64,000 nucleotides of DNA. Source: Gordius sp. MW1. Its lineage: Eukaryota; Nematomorpha; Gordioida; Gordea; Gordiidae. The stretch covers positions 18,126,221-18,190,220 of the forward strand of contig OZ038527.1 in the NCBI GenBank assembly GCA_964036665.1. Direction: 5' to 3'. The notes under the pieces were generated by a model. It was not told the origin of the DNA and made no database searches. It saw only the letters and a list, made by a program, of their open reading frames with translations. Position 1 is the first letter of the stretch; every line of letters starts with the position of its first letter. Shown here piece by piece: positions 36,588-49,600 of the stretch. Both the position numbers and the translations under genes were made by a program.

Positions 36588-37544
36588 GTGCAATGTGAAA
36601 AATACACTAGGGTTACTGCCCAACTCACAACGAAGGCGGTTAAGGAAATTAGTTGTCGAAAGAATGCGAATAACGTGCTAGAATGTGGGAACGTTGACAG
36701 GGAAGAGCATCGAGATCGCACAAATGCTAAAAAGAAGAAAGGTACACATCGCCTGCCTACAAGAGATAAGGTGGAACGGAACGAAAGCTCGGGAATTAGG
36801 GGAAGGATACAAGCTTTTCTACAGTGGCCAAATCGTAGAAACGGGGTCAGTATTGTTCTAAGCGAATCGTTCAAGGACAAGGTGGTGGAAGTCAAACGTT
36901 GTTCCGACAGGCTAATGTGGGTGAAGATTGCAGATCAAGGGGGCCTCCTAACCGTTATGTGCGATGCTCCCCAAATTGGGTGTTCGGAATTAGAGAAAGA
37001 CATATTCTTCGATTCTTTGGAAAAGGAAACACAAGGAATCCGACAGAAAGAAAGGCTAATTATTGGGGCCGATTTCAACGCTCACGAAGGGAAAGATTGC
37101 CTCGGGTATGAACGGATTCATGGAGGCTATGGGCATGGTCTGAAGAACAAAGAAGGAGAAAAACTTCTCCAAGTATCCCAAGCATACGACATGGCGTTCG
37201 TTAACACCTATTTTCAAAAGCGCGAGGATCATATTGTGACCTATAGAAGTGAGAAGCATTTTAGCCAAATTGACTATTTTCTTATACGGCGAAAAGACTT
37301 ATGGAGTATCAAGGATTGCAAAGTAATGCCGGGAGAAGAAATCGCCAGGCAACATCGTCCCCTTGTTATGGATTTTGACAGAAGAGTATTTGCCGAAAAA
37401 AGAAAGGTATATGAACCTCGAATTCGATACGAAAGGCTAAAGGATACGTCGACGAACGAAGAATACCATCAAAAAAGCCTCCTCACTCTTGGGTGCAAGG
37501 AAGTTGCAAAGGGACGTAGACGACGATTGGGAGACGCTATCTAA
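36588..37544 (+). pseudogene. LINE endonuclease region
   Basis: The frame shows LIIGADFNAHEG, the core of an exonuclease-endonuclease-phosphatase domain. Further on come FVNTYFQKR and QIDYFLIRR, then RQHRPLVMDF, where the catalytic His of the usual S-H motif is kept in RQH. The upstream part with the family's LQEIRW motif lies in a different frame (about 36745-36790), so there is at least one frameshift in the N-terminal part. The product would nick target DNA to prime reverse transcription. Confidence 0.75.
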
Positions 37545-37549
37545 GGATA

Positions 37550-39440
37550 TTAAGGAAACAGCGATTCATGTTCTAGGACAGACCAAAGGAGGCAAGGCTA
37601 TGAATGGGAACTATGGTGGTGGGATCAATCGGTTAAAGATTTCATCGAAAGAAAGAAAAATCTATACAGACAGTGGCATAAATCAAAAATGTCGGAGGAT
37701 TATGAAAAATATAGGGACGCAAAAAGGCCGTTGCATAAGCGAAGAATGCCGTATACACTGAGATGGCAAACAAACTGGATCATAAAGGAGGCGATAGGCT
37801 TATGTACAAATTGGCCAAGATAAGGGAGAAGAAAAGTCGCGATGTCGGAGTTCTTAAAATAGTGAAAAACGAGAATGGTCAAACCTTATTCAAGCCGAAA
37901 GAAGTGATGGAAAGGATATTTTAAGAAACTTAAGAATATTGCAAATGATAAGATTCCCTTCCTAAAATTGAAGGCATGGTCGAACTCTTTCAGGAGGATG
38001 AAGTTAGGACACAAATGAACAAGAAGCAAAAAGGAAAAGCAAATGGCCCAGATGGAATACCTATGGAAGCATTGCTCGGATGTCGTGAAGTAGAAGTCAC
38101 CACCATGACGAACCTCCTTAACAAGATATTGGTAGAAGAGCGAATTCCTAATCAATGGAGAGCAAGCACGATTAAAACCCTTATTTAAAGGCAAAGGAGA
38201 CCCTCAGGACTGTGGCAATTACAGAGGTATCAAGTTAACTTGCCACTTCTTGAAGCTTATGGAAAGGATCTAAGTAACACTGAAAAACGAGGTGGAAATA
38301 GCCCCTAATCAATTCGGATTTGTGGACGGCAAATCCACAATCGACCCAATCTTCGCACTAAGACAAATGATGGATAAGTATGGTGAAAAGAGGAAAGACC
38401 TACATATGGTTTTTAACGACTTGGAAAAAGCTTATGACACGGTCCCCCGCGATTCAATATGGTGGTGCCTAAAGAAACAAAATATCCCTGACGCATATAT
38501 ACGGCTTATGAAAAATATTTAAGAAGCCTCAAACTCATGCGTTAGGACGACAGTTAAAGACTCTAAACCTTTTCGGATTAAAAATGGATTACATCAAGGA
38601 TCTGCTTTAAGTCCCTTTTTATTTAATATAATTATAGACACGATAACGAGGGACATTCAAAAGCCATCGCCATGGTGTATGCTATATGCCGATGATATAT
38701 ATGCGAGAAAACAAGGGAGAAAGTATTCGAAGAAGCCAAAAAGTGGTCAAAGCGCTTAGCTGGATATGGTTTAAAGGTCAACGATCGAAAAACAGTATAC
38801 ATGGAAATGAACGGTACAGACAGCCCATAGGCTGGATGACCATCTAAAGTACCCAAAAGTAGACAGGTTTACATACCTCGGCTCAATGATACATCAAGAG
38901 GGAGGTTGCGCAACGGAAGTCAATGCCCGCATCCAAAAAGGATGGCTAAAATAACAAAGTATATCCGCTGTAATGTGCGACAAGAAAATGCCAATATGGT
39001 TGAAGAGCAAAGCTTACAAATCCATCGTAAGACCGGTGTTACTCTAAGGAAGTGAAACATGGGCATTAAACACCACGGAAGGAAAGCTACTACAAGCCAC
39101 AGAGATGAGAATGATACGGTGGAGCTTGGGGTATACTAAGCTTGACCATATGACGAATGACTTTCTCATGACAAAAATGAGTGTTCAACCTATGGCGGAC
39201 ATGATTAACGAAAATCGGCTAAGGTGGTATGGGCATATACTAAGAAGGGACACGGATGACGTAAATCGAAAGGTACTGGACATGGAGGTACCGGGGAAGA
39301 GAGGAAGAGGACGACCCCGTGTCACGTGGTAAGGGCAAGTCAATAAAGTAATGAAAACTAAAGAGATTAGTCAAGACATGGCACTCACTCGGTCAAGTTG
39401 GAAGAGACTTATCAAATCAAATCCCACGAATGTGGGACCA
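37550..39440 (+). pseudogene. LINE reverse transcriptase region
   Basis: Broken into pieces by stops and shifts. 37976-38188 has KANGPDGIPMEALL. The next frame has DCGNYRGIKL. 38292-38522 has NQFGFVDGKST, and FNDLEKAYDTVPR, where the usual first catalytic Asp (F-D) is Asn. GLHQGSALSPFLFN follows, then the catalytic YADD near 38688. 39105-39332 has the C-terminal RLRWYGHILRR and GKRGRGRPRVTW, as in RTE elements. At least five frame breaks make it inactive. Confidence 0.8.
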
Positions 39441-39599
39441 AATAACTGATAAAGAAGAAGATTTTGTCCCACCCTTACACAAATCCTGGCAAAGCCAATA
39501 TTAACAAATTTAAAATAGCTTAATTTATTTGATTAGTGACAAGTAATTAACACTAAAACCAGCAAATCCAACATTGTAAAAAAGATCTCACTAAATATT

Positions 39600-39640
39600 T
39601 GCTATGCAAATTATGGGTTATACTTTTCATTTCAATAGGT
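39600..39640. repeat. Isolated TTGCTATGCAA motif
   Basis: TTTGCTATGCAAATTATGGG is a near copy of the motif that ends the inverted arms. It stands alone here, between the LINE and the Kir B stop codon. Confidence 0.3.
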
Positions 39641-40607
39641 TTCGTTATCACTTGATTATGTAAAACTGATTTACTCTGCTTTCCTTGTTTTAACATACTG
39701 TAATTGCATCATCATAATCTCGTATATATTTTAATAAACAATATTATTATTTATAAACAAAAACATAATATTGGTTTATATATAACAGATAATATAGTAG
39801 AATACAATCTAAATTTTCATTGGAGGACTAGAGGAAGGAGTTTGAAAGGGCAGAAATAATAATTATGAATATACATAATGATAACGCAGTCGAAAAATTA
39901 ACAAATGCATAATTAGCGATGATGTATAAAAGTACTTTGTCTCAAAAATAGACAAAAATAAATGTTTTTAATACGATTAAGATGTTTTGTGTAAGTAGGC
40001 TGATATCGTACCAATGGCACACCTTGATGTTTTGAGCTGCAAAAAGTTTATACAATATTAAACATAACATTATATGGCATGAAAAGGGAATAAAAAAACT
40101 TATGGGTCTATTTCAAGCGCCCTCAATTAATAATTTAGAAATAAACATTTCATAAAAGTGTACACCATGGTAACTTATAAAAGTATAGTTAGATGTATGC
40201 TTTCTATACACACTAAATCAATTAATATACAATTTAGATTAACTTGCTTAATTAAATTGTTAAAATATAATATACAATAGCGGCGAATATTATCATCTGC
40301 TTTTATTTTTATGCAAAGCTATTCGAAAGTGGTATGACGTTTTGTAAATCTTATACAAAAAACCAAACAAATACAGCCAATATTCGATAATCATTATGAA
40401 AAAAAAGGATAAATATAGAAAACTTTTATTTATTCCGATATTACCTTAAGCTTTTCCAAACTTCAAAGTAACAACATCCGGGCGAGGTGAATGGTGGTAA
40501 TACTAGCAAAGATAATGCAGAAAATATATTTGAGGCAAGGGGGGGGGGATAAGGTAATTTAGGTCCCTGAAGGTTTGAGTATTTTTATATGCCCCGTTAA
40601 GGGGTCA

Positions 40608-43600
40608 TTAAAGTGGCGTTTCCGGGGGGTCGGGGGAATGGGGCGAGAGTGAGAGGGGGCGGGAGGAAGACATCAGCTGATCGGCCCTCACCCTGGCCAA
40701 CAACTGCGTCACGTGAGCCAACACATCGGTCACGTGGGCTAAAATGGCTTCCGACGACGATTCGTTACCCGGGGTCGTTTCGGTACCGCGACTTTTGGGT
40801 GCGGTGGCGTTACGGTATTTGCGGCGCAGCTGGGCCAAGGTGCGGGCGCTGCAGCGAGGCATGTTGACGGGAATGGTGTTGTGAAAACGAGAATAATCTA
40901 CCATATAATCTCCGTCCTCCCGAATGAAAGTTATGAGTTTTTGGAAGCGATAACCCCACAAGATTTCACCTATAACAATCGTTAAACGTTTTTTATAACT
41001 AGTATTATTAATTAATAGGGGGGGGGGGGTTCTAGGGTTGCTTAGAACCCCCTAAATCCATTTTTTTATAACTATAATTTATCATGCCCCTCTCCCTCTA
41101 TTATAAATTATTGCTAAGCTTACCAATAGGAGACCAACACGATAATTAATAATGCAGGCAACAATTTACATTTAGTAAGATTTATAATGATTATTATTTA
41201 GCTATTTACTGCTAAAATATAGGAAGGCATGCGTTGTGGTTGTTAACCGAGCTCCAACCAAGTCAAAGTTTATATTTTTACCAAAAACCATAGGGGCTAA
41301 AAATGTCGCTTAATTACAATTACAGAATTTAACAAATCTTTAGTTTGCCGAGCAATGCCAGACCCTGAACATATCATACTGAGCTAACATCGTTGAACGC
41401 ACTCATATTCCCGCACGCTCCCTCATTCGATTATATGGATCCAATTTAGAAAGCCACCACTACTTAATAAAATACAGTAAAACACAAAACTTTCGCAAAT
41501 TTTGCATTGCACATGGCTAACTTAAAGACAAATGCGTACAAGCGGACAAAGATATAAGTACTCCGAGCTATTGTCATAATAGTCATAAAATATGGTTAGA
41601 TGCCAGGTCCAAAGGTGACGACACATGACCTAGGGTCTAACAAAAATCTCGTACCGCTCGATAAAAGGTTTGGTCGTGTTGTGTTATAACAATTTATTTA
41701 CGCAATGAACAAAGGATGGATGAGCCAATTTTGTAGTCGTTCACGTTAATTGATTTGTTAAATGAGGTTTTAGAGAAAAGTCCGTTTTGATTAACTTATG
41801 ATTACAAAGCTTAACTCGACGGTAGTTAAATTTTAAAAATAAGGGAATGGAGTGAAAATTAAAATTACAATACTATAGTTGGGTCGGGTTGAGGTTAATT
41901 GTGTTGCTGTGGTATCGACGCATATAAAGTACAAAATTAAGTGAGGGCCGAACGAAAATTAAGTCTCTCAGTGATAGTATTTGATTAAATTTTTCAATGA
42001 CTTACTATTTTACTTATAATGCAGTGTTAAAATAAGGATTTAAATACGATTTCGGTTTGGGTTAGTGTAAAGAGGGCCCGATTTTGGACGGGTGGTAACC
42101 GTGAATCAAATAATAACTCTAATTAACAAATGTTCATATTTTTTGAGCCCATTTTTGAATCTTAATTTTATTCAATTTTTAGCCTAACAAAAAACGCATG
42201 TATAATTGGAACGGCCCCCTTGCTTATTTTCCCTCTTCCCAAATTTAATTTTTTTAAAGCCATATGGTTAAAAATTACAAAAACCTCACTTTGGCCTTAA
42301 TATTAACTATGCCGAAATTAACCATCGCTAAAACTGTTTGCTCAATTGTCTAACAAATAACTTAATTACACGTGGTATAAAGTCATAGCTCGAAGGACAC
42401 CAACCCAACTTCGATGTAACCCCAGGGTCCCCCAACCTATTCATTACATTACCATGCCCTCAAGTGCTGTCGCAATTAAAACACTATTTCCTAATTTACC
42501 CGTTAAAATGTAAAAAAAACCTTTTCGCATCGAATATTTTTTATTATCCCCCATAAGGCTAGTAATTGAGGTAAAATGGTTGTAACTAGGGCATATATGT
42601 AGGGCGCTAAAGGCACATCAAACACATCCTCCATCATCATACACAATAATATGGGTGGTATACAAAAATACCTAAGCTCATCAAATAACTAGGGACGTGT
42701 AGTGTAGGTATCATCACGCCTGAAGGTTTTAACGAGAAAAGCATTTATTATAATAAGTTAGACAGCCATTGCATACCACGCTGCTAATATATACACTTAT
42801 TTCATGCCATTAAAAAAGCAATCGGATCGGAGAGATAACATATTTCCAGCGCGACCTTTATAAGGTCGCGGCCAAAATATAAAGTAAAAGAGGTGTGGGA
42901 AGTGAATTTATTGCAGTGAAGCAATGATGGGTAACATAAAGGGAAATCTCAAGTTGCTCTCAGCCGGCATTAATCAATCAATAATATTTAAACCCAAGCG
43001 CCCTGCCTGACAAATTAATGTTTTTAAATAAAAACTCGGGCCTTCGGCCCTCGTGGGAAGGGGGAAAGGGAAGGGGAGTAGGGGAAGGGAAGAGGGGAAG
43101 GGGGAACTCTTCTATACTCCGTATAAACGTAGCATATTTGCTATGCAATTTATGGGCGAGAAAGGTGGGAAGGGGCGAGAATGCCTATAGGGGGTATTAG
43201 ATGCAAAATAATTAGTTATAGGCCCTTGTAGGGGAGGACATAGGGTAATTATCAATGTTAACCAATTCAAAAAAGAAAAAAAAATTTCGATTTATTTGGC
43301 CAATGGTCATTTTTTTATTGGTCAGTAGCCAGCGGACGGTCAAAAATTCATATTATCATTGGTATTAACATGAACAAATATTAATTTAATTTAAAAAAAT
43401 TAAAAAAAAAAATTTGTCCCCTCCCTGACTTGAACCCCACACCTCAAGTTCACAAGCCGGCGCTATAACCACTATACCATGCTGGCTTTAAAATAGTAGA
43501 AGTTATTATGTTATTTATATAGATAATGAAATAATAAAGTTGTGTTTTATGTTTAGAAAATCAATATATTTCGTCGGTCAGTAGCCAGCGGACGGTCAAA

Positions 43601-46600
43601 AAGTCATATTATCAATGGTATTAACAAAAACAAAATATTAATTTAATGTAAAAAAAAAATTAAAAAAAAAAGTTTTTTTTTAGTTTTAAAAAAGGGCTAA
43701 ATTCTTAAACTAACAGCCCGATTCGCTCGAAACTTTACCCGTAGGTGCCCAGGGCGGCCGGGGGTAAAATAACCTTTTCAGATTCCTAAAATACCTTTTC
43801 ATTTTAAAAACATCGGACATTTCCCTGCCACACGTGCGGTGTAATATCTATGACACGTAGAAAATTTTTACTAATTATATAAACTTACGCGCGCCATCTA
43901 ATAAAGTACAATTCGTGTTTGAGTTTAATAGTAGATTCAATTTAATTAGAAATAACGGGCTATGATTATACCTTTGAAGGAGGTTTCGAATTTTGTGTTA
44001 GTTTCTATCGATATATTTTATCGTAAATTAGAATCTAATACCTATATTATTTTTTTAAATATTACTTTTTAGGTTTTCTATGAAATCACAATCTAATTAA
44101 ATGAAATATATTAACCCAATAAAAAAATATATAAGCATTTATAAGGTTAAAAATATATATTACATAGTTGGCTTGGCTGTATGTTAGACCATCTATAATA
44201 AATTTTTAGGTTATATATAAAATTTGGCCAATGGTCATTTTTTTTCATTGGTAAGCAGCCAGGACACGGTAAAAGTGGATATAAATTCATAAGTCAAAAA
44301 AAAACGAAAAAAAAAATTTTCGAATCACATTTTGGCCAATGGTCATTTTTTTCCATTGGTCAGCAGCCAGGACACGGTAAAAGTGGATATAAACTTATAA
44401 TAGTCAAAAAAAAAACTAAAAAAAATTTTCGAATCACATTTTGGCCAATGGTCATTTTTTTCTATTGGTCAGCAGCCAGGACACGGTAAAAGTGTATATA
44501 AATTCATAATAGTCAAAAAAAACTAAAAAAAATTTTCGAATTACATTTTGGCCAATGGTCATTTTTTCCCATTGGTCAGCAGCCAGGACACGGTAAAAGT
44601 GGATATAAATTCATAATAGTCAAAAAAAACGAGAAAAAAAATTTCGAATCACATTTTGGCCAATGGTGATTTTTTTCCATTGGTCAGCAGCCAACGGACG
44701 GCCAAAAAGTCATAATAGCAATGGTAGTAACAGGAACAATCATAATAGTCAAAAAAAAACGAAAAAATAAACTCGGATTCACATTTTGGCCAATGGTCAT
44801 TTTTTCATTGGTCAGCAGCCAGCGGACGGCCAAAAAGTCTTATTATCAATGATAGTAACAAGAACAATCATAAGAGTCAAAAAAAACTCCGGGATTCTAA
44901 CCCCAATTAAATTGCATAGCAATTACCAAAATTTAAATATAGATATACTTATGCATTAATTTAACGTAGCAATTAAAACCCAACCCCGCCCGAAAGCGAG
45001 GGAGATAGAGATGAGGGGTGGGGCACCTCTTGATAGAGATGAGGGGTGGGGCACCTCTTTCTCATGCATTAATTTAAAAAAGCGATAACCTAATATACCC
45101 AATGCAAATAGATAGGGAGGTAACGGACAACGGACAACAGACAACGGACGGACACCAAAAAACGAGCCCATAAATTGCATAGCAATTAATAAATCAATTA
45201 GCTATTAATTAAAGCCATATTAAGAGTGATTAGATTATAATACAAAACACATCATTAACGTTTACAACAGGAGCGTGACACATAAACACGAAACGTGCAA
45301 TTTACCCAACTCCTGGTATTCCCCAAGATCTTTAATCCTCAATCTATAAAATGATCTCTTTATAATGTATGGAGGAGTTGAAAAAACAAATTTAATAAAG
45401 TAAAGCAAAAAAAAGTTTAAGCTGAGCATGGGCGTAGCCAGCATTGGAATTAGAGGTGGGGGGGGGGGGGGGTAGGCAAAAGGAACATTTTTTAAAATTT
45501 TAGCCATAATTTTAATAAATTTTTGGATTTAGAGAGCGGCAGCCACCCCTCTCTGTTCCTCCCCCCCCCCCCTTGGCTGCGCCCATGATTAAATGTAAAT
45601 AAAATAATAAAAACTTTTAATATGAGTCACATGCTGTAATAAAGGAAGTAAGTAAACAAATAATGATGCTCACTCACTGGGTAAATAAGAGGTGCGAGCT
45701 TGCATGCTCATGCCCGTAGCCTCGATCATGCCTTCAAGAATAACCACAATTTCGTACTTTTCCCGTCGGACGTCGTCGGCGCCCAAGTCGAAAAATGGCG
45801 AAGTTGGACTATCCATGCGATGTACCAAGATGCAAGGCCAAGCCAAGAATATTTTATCGCTATTAACGGTACCCACGTCGGCACGGCTAGGGGAATCGAA
45901 TCCTCAAAATAAAACAAAAATTTAAAAATTTGTTTTAATACGCGGAAGCTAAAAAGTAATTTGCAGAATCATAACTTTCCATTATAAATCCAAGTTGGAT
46001 AGGTCAGGCAGGACGTGCCGAACAGGTCAGTCCATTTTTCACCGTAAGTGAGCCCATAAATTACAAAGCATTTAATAAAAACAAAAATATTACCAACCCT
46101 TTTGCTTAAGTAATTGTTTATAATGATTTCGTAAAAAGCACGTACAAATGGTAAGCGATGCGTTAATTAAAAAATTAGTTGAAATAGTTGGTTCTATGGT
46201 ATCGTAAAAGCAGGTATAAATGTGCGGCACTCCGTTAAATGGAAAATCCTAATTGAATACAGAGTATTTATGCAGGTCTAGGGAATAATTGTAAGGGTTC
46301 TTTAAATCGAATAAATTTTTAGCCATTAATTCGAGCAACAAAATTAACTAGGTATTAAATTTTTAAAATATCTTTTACACTAACTAATATATTCATTTTA
46401 AAGTGCGTTTTTGCCATTTACTATTTATGATCTGACTAACGAATTTAAAACCAAACAAACTTAGGTATAAAAATTTATCATATAAATCTTTATTTTCTAT
46501 AAAAATAAATCTTTATTTTCTATAAAAATTTAAAATATCAACATCCTTAATTGATTTAAATATATCTAATGAAGCCCATATATAGATTTAAATTATCCTA

Positions 46601-49600
46601 AAAAATGACAAACAAATATTAAAATTGTTGTTTCTTCCCCTTATAGAGGAATGCGTTGATAGCAATCTGCAAAAATCCTTGGTGGCATGTGTTAAAATCA
46701 TGTTAAAATGCTTATGCCTCTACAGTGAGTGTGACCTTCAACAAAGCTCAACAAAGCAAATTAGATTATAAATAGCCGAGTTTGAAAGTAAAGGTCGACA
46801 TAAAGCCGCTAAAAAGTTAGAAAATTATGTTACTTCTTATTAACAGACATTAAACAATACACGCTTTATCCCAAAAAAAGGATATTGCAGGGTAAAAACC
46901 TTTAAAAACCAATATTGCTATTAAAATCTACTTTTCAACAAACAAAAAAACGAATCAAAAATATTCTCTACAGTTATAAAAAATTTAAAAAAAAATTTTC
47001 CTTAAATTCACATCTTTAATTACTCAAGAATTTTAAAAAGAAAATCGAAATATGCGATCTAGCTCTATAGTAAAGGTCGAAATGAAACTTAAATCTAAAA
47101 GTAATTTAAAAATGTTCAAAAGAGAAAAATGCAAAAAACGAGACCAAAAATGTAAGCAATCAGGGGAGATATTACCCAACTCCACGTTATAGGGGTTGAG
47201 TGGTAAGGTCTCGCCCTCAAGCGTAACCTTTTTGCGAAATAGGTAGGCGCGGGTGTGAGCGTCAACGATGTGAGAGCGTCGCATGTCGCCTATGCGCACC
47301 AAAAGGCACAGGTTGCCGTCGCGCGCACAGACCACAGCGTTGCGGCTGAACATGAGCGTCACGGCCCGCTTCTTAGGCCGACTGAGTTTGGAAAATATCA
47401 GACCCGTCACAAAGCCCTGGATCATGGCTCCCGTTATGGCCTGTACTATTAGCACTAGCACGGCCTCCGGACACTCTTCCGTTATGTATCGATACCTTAA
47501 AAAAACAGTTTATATTATATGTTCCCTAAATGTTTGTCATAGTTTATTTTGAACGACATCGACCTTTGGCCGGTTTTTCGCATTTCGACCAAGCCCAGAG
47601 TTCGACTAAGAAAAACAAACCAAAAAACCTTCATGGTCTGTTTATGTTTAGTGGACAACCAAAGATCGACCATGCAAAACCCCGCCGTTTTTACAACACT
47701 AATTACCACTACCTAAATTTTTGGCAATTCGGTATGGGTCTTACTTAACTCGTGTTAGCTTATATAACAGTTCGAGATGCAAGAAAAGCCAATAAAAGGG
47801 GGAGGAGTGGGAGGCAAAGATTTTTAAATAATCACTCAGAGAGGGAGTGGCAAAATGATGACGATTTAAATTTTTAGAATTTTTTTCGGATAAGAACTAA
47901 GATTAGTAACCATTATTAAACGTAATCAAATAAAAATGTGACAAAATTAAACGCTAAACTCTACATATATATAAAAGAACTCCGCTCACCCAAAGCCTAT
48001 GGTGTGTTGCGTTTCTACGGAAAAGAGGAAAACGGAAGTGAAGGAGACCACGTTGTTTACGCAAGGTTTCCACTCGGTATCGCCCACGTGGTCGAAATCG
48101 CCGTGGGAAAAGCAAATCAGCCACCACACGATGGCATACAGCGTCCAACTGAGCAAAAATCCGAGCGTGAATATGATGACGGCCCAACGCCATTTACTGT
48201 CCAGCAACGTGGTGAAGATGTCGGTTAGAAAATGCTGTTTGCGTTTGGGGATGTGAGAGTGAATTATGTTACAGGAGCCGGTTTTATTGACGAGGCGTTT
48301 ACGAATTTTTTTGAAATGCCGACCACCGTGCCTCGAGCTCAGGCGCCGAGATATTTGTCGGGGCCAAGCCATGGGTCCTATGCTAGGTGCCACGACGCCG
48401 GGCGTATCTTTTAACAAGGGTTCCTGGGTTCCTTCCCCGTGTTTTTCAAAGGGGAAGCTTTATCAATCAATTGAAAAAACCCATAAATTGCATAGCAATT
48501 AATATAGGATTGTCATAATATCGGATATAGCGTACGGGGATAGCCGTGTATCTTGACTTCGATTTCACAGCGGATTTTTCAGACGCGTAACATAACGGCG
48601 ATTTTGTAAGATGCAAAATTCTCCTAAGCTTAAAAGTTGTATGTTTTTACATTTTTAGGTATCAACAAAGTTTAGATTTAATCTTAGAGTTGAAATAAAC
48701 AAAAAAACGTTTTTAACTAACAAAAAAAATAACAACCGAGTTTGACCCATGAAATTGAATCGGATATTTAGACAAAGTTAAATTAGAGCGATTTGAATCT
48801 GAATCCGATATTAAGAAAGCTCTAAGACCTACTTAGTGTTGTTAGCTAGCGCGTCTTATTAAACCACGCTGTTGGAGGAGTAAACAGACTTAGTACCATC
48901 ACAATCAAAGGAGTCGTGAGAAGCGCGTCCCTAGTGTAAGGCCCCATTTTTTCAAGGATCCCCTTCCCTACAGTCTTAAATCTTAGATAAATTACTAAGT
49001 GGCGAGCGTCGTTAGTTTAATAGCACCGCCACATGTGCCGTATTTTCTAGCTACACTTCTGAATCTTATATTTATTATTTAAACATTATTGCGCAGAACA
49101 GCACATGTTGTTAAAAATAACAACTTACTAACACCCCAATATCATAAATGGCACATCCAAATCTTTATGGCAAAAAAGTATGATACTAGTCGATTTACAC
49201 CACACCCATATTTAATTCGTCAGAATAAAAGGAGACTAACACTTATATCATGGCTATTTTATGCACATCATTATACATGGGCGTTCCCAGCATTGGAATT
49301 AGAGGGGGGCAATAATGATTTAGGGCGGGGCAAAATGATCATTTTTTGAAATTTTAGCCATAATTTTATTTAGAGGGGGGAAACCACTTCTCCCTGCCCC
49401 CCCCCCTTGGCTACGCCTATGCCATTATATCACTCTAGGAGTGGTCTCTCGAACACTTATAGTAAAAAATCGAGTTACTTGGAGGTGGTAGATGTTTTGT
49501 AATGGCCACCGGCAGCGGTGGGGATATCGAAAGTACTGGCATACCAAGGGGGTGATATTTTTTTCACGCGCTCCTCGGGTTTGACCTTGAGGTAGTCCAT

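Larger units (their letters stand above)
36404..39477 (+). mobile_element. RTE-like LINE with 17-bp target duplication
   Basis: The element spans 36421-39460 (3040 bases) between perfect copies of ATTTTGTCCCACCCTTA at 36404-36420 and 39461-39477. It ends in GATAAAGAAGAAG, a short simple-repeat tail rather than poly(A), as in RTE-type LINEs. It encodes an apurinic-type endonuclease then a reverse transcriptase, with several frame breaks. Length and intact ends suggest a full-length insertion that decayed afterwards. Confidence 0.85.

Noticed and set aside
36402-36895. Minus-strand frames over the LINE 5' part
   Set aside because: They are antisense to the endonuclease region, which has clear family motifs on the plus strand.
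45692-45925. Plus-strand frames over 45692-45925 and 47255-47552
   Set aside because: They are antisense to Kir B exons 4 and 3, whose filter-flanking and cytoplasmic motifs are clear.
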